Assembly (NCBI GenBank): GCA_039933315.1
Contig: JBDTOI010000232.1
Coordinates: 1 to 5,971 of the forward strand
Origin: DASXRU01 sp039933315
GTDB taxonomy: Bacteria; Acidobacteriota; Blastocatellia; Pyrinomonadales; Pyrinomonadaceae
Direction: 5' to 3'
DNA length: 5,971 bases
Shown here in pieces: positions 5,134 to 5,971 of the stretch (positions are counted from its first letter, which is position 1; every line of letters begins with the position of its first letter). The position numbers were made by a program, and so were the translations under genes. The notes below the pieces were generated by a model that saw nothing but the letters and a program-made list of their open reading frames with translations, did no database searches and had not been told where the DNA came from.

Positions 5134-5910
5134 CTAACGCTTCTTTGCTTCCCGTTTCTGCTCTTCGAGATACTTCTTCTGGTCGCGCTCAATCCAGGCG
5201 TCCAGCTCCGCCGCCGCCTTTTCCAGTTCATCGTTGTTCAGCAGGCCCCGGCGCAACGCTTCAAAGAAGGCGCGGGTGCGCACGTTGTAGGCCAGCTTGT
5301 CGTACGCTTCGTGCGGCGTTCCCTCAGCGGTAGAGACAAAAAGTTTCTCGTAAAGAGTGGCCAGGCGGCTTTCCACTCCACGCAAGCTGAGACTACATTT
5401 TCGCGCGATGGCCCAGTTGGAAAGACCCAGCGCCAGATAGTAAAGAGCTTCGGCTTCAAACTCAGTCAACAGCGGGCGCTTGAATGAATCTTTGAATGCG
5501 GGATCGATCATGTCCGCTCCATCTTCGAGCACAGCGGCCACGAAACGCAGGAAACGCGATTCGGGATTGTTCTTATGAATAAAACCGTAGGCCGGAGGCG
5601 GATCGACCGACTTCACGATCTTGCGAATCTCGTTGATGTAAATCTCGTGCGGAAACTGGGTCCAGAAGATAATGCGGGCCGTGGGAAAGTCGCGCCAGAT
5701 TGCGCGTGCCGCCTTTACGCCGGAGAGCTTCGGCATCTGTATGTCGAGAATGGAAACGTCAGGTTTGTTTTCCAGCGCCAGCCTGACGGTTTCCTCGCCA
5801 TCACCGGCCTCGAGCACGGGCATGTGTGCCGGAAACTCGCGCTCCAGCACTTCGCGTAGATATGCCCGTTGGGCCACGTTGTCTTCAGCTATCAGGATGG
5901 ACATGGACAT
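5134..5910 (-). CDS. NarL/LuxR-type two-component response regulator
   Basis: A cytoplasmic 258-residue regulator. The receiver domain (about 4-130) keeps every key residue: acidic pair Glu9-Asp10, phospho-acceptor Asp56 in SILDIQMPKLSG, Thr84 and Lys113. A LuxR-type helix-turn-helix follows at about 147-192 (LTEFEAEALYYLALGLSNWAIARKCSL and onward); the GLSN-x2-IA core fits the family, but the recognition helix (SLRGVESRLATLYEKL) is divergent. The protein ends in a highly charged, probably helical tail (225-258), longer than usual for NarL proteins. The Thr-to-Lys spacing is about 29 residues rather than the usual 22 or so, with a PPP stretch (104-106), so the alpha4-beta5 region is enlarged. 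The start is ATG with a weak AAAGG 8 nt upstream (5919-5923); the second ATG (codon 3) is possible. It lies just upstream of the kinase in the same direction and is its likely partner. Targets are unknown. Confidence 0.94.
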   Translation of the reverse strand: MSMSILIAEDNVAQRAYLREVLEREFPAHMPVLEAGDGEETVRLALENKPDVSILDIQMPKLSGVKAARAIWRDFPTARIIFWTQFPHEIYINEIRKIVKSVDPPPAYGFIHKNNPESRFLRFVAAVLEDGADMIDPAFKDSFKRPLLTEFEAEALYYLALGLSNWAIARKCSLSLRGVESRLATLYEKLFVSTAEGTPHEAYDKLAYNVRTRAFFEALRRGLLNNDELEKAAAELDAWIERDQKKYLEEQKREAKKR

Positions 5911-5926
5911 GAATCTTACCTTTGTT

Positions 5927-5971
5927 TCACTGAGGGCGGTAGGGCATTACCTGTTCCAGCGCCTCTGCCAC
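5927..5971 (-). CDS. C-terminal end of an upstream gene (partial)
   Basis: An open frame enters from the right edge and ends at TGA (5929-5927), giving the 14 residues VAEALEQVMPYRPQ. Third codon positions are mostly G or C (10 of 14), as in the other genes, and the frame stops 16 bp before the response-regulator ATG, a spacing typical of an operon. This is too short to identify; chance is a real alternative. Confidence 0.4.
   Translation of the reverse strand: MAEALEQVMPYRPQ

Overview
The window looks like a piece of a GC-rich chromosome from a soil or sediment bacterium. My best guess is Acidobacteriota (Blastocatellia-like). This rests on a periplasmic double-propeller histidine kinase of the kind abundant there, a Ser-Pro-rich linker behind its signal peptide, mostly weak Shine-Dalgarno sites, and intergenic spaces packed with palindromic repeats. 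No rRNA or other marker gene is present, so the assignment is inference.

Every gene I can support lies on the minus strand, so transcription runs from high to low coordinates. The order is: the last 14 codons of an unidentified upstream gene (5927-5971); a NarL/LuxR-type response regulator (5134-5910); a very large hybrid-looking but non-hybrid sensor histidine kinase with two Reg_prop propellers, Y_Y_Y, one membrane helix, HisKA_3 and HATPase (1588-4893); pseudouridine-5'-phosphate glycosidase PsuG (472-1377); and a 51-residue, cysteine-rich, metallothionein-like protein (100-255).

The regulator and kinase probably form one signalling pair: the kinase senses something in the periplasm and phosphorylates the DNA-binding regulator. 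PsuG cleaves pseudouridine 5'-phosphate to uracil and ribose 5-phosphate and has no PsuK kinase or transporter beside it here. The small protein probably binds zinc or a similar soft metal. Nothing in the sequence ties PsuG or the small protein functionally to the two-component system.

The non-coding DNA is the most interesting part. Two inverted pairs of REP-like hairpins (1-98 and 350-430) bracket the metallothionein-like gene. They share the loop ACTCCGTG, have covarying stems, and two of the three complete ones carry a GTAG foot. Two diverged copies of a roughly 190-bp MITE-like element with terminal inverted repeats (1388-1576 and 4939-5133) almost fill the kinase-psuG gap and much of the regulator-kinase gap. 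A third cluster of palindromes plus a heptanucleotide tandem repeat (4727-4909) lies inside the 5' end of the kinase reading frame and appears to encode its signal peptide. I see no CRISPR array, tRNA, transposase gene or clear new defence-type system.
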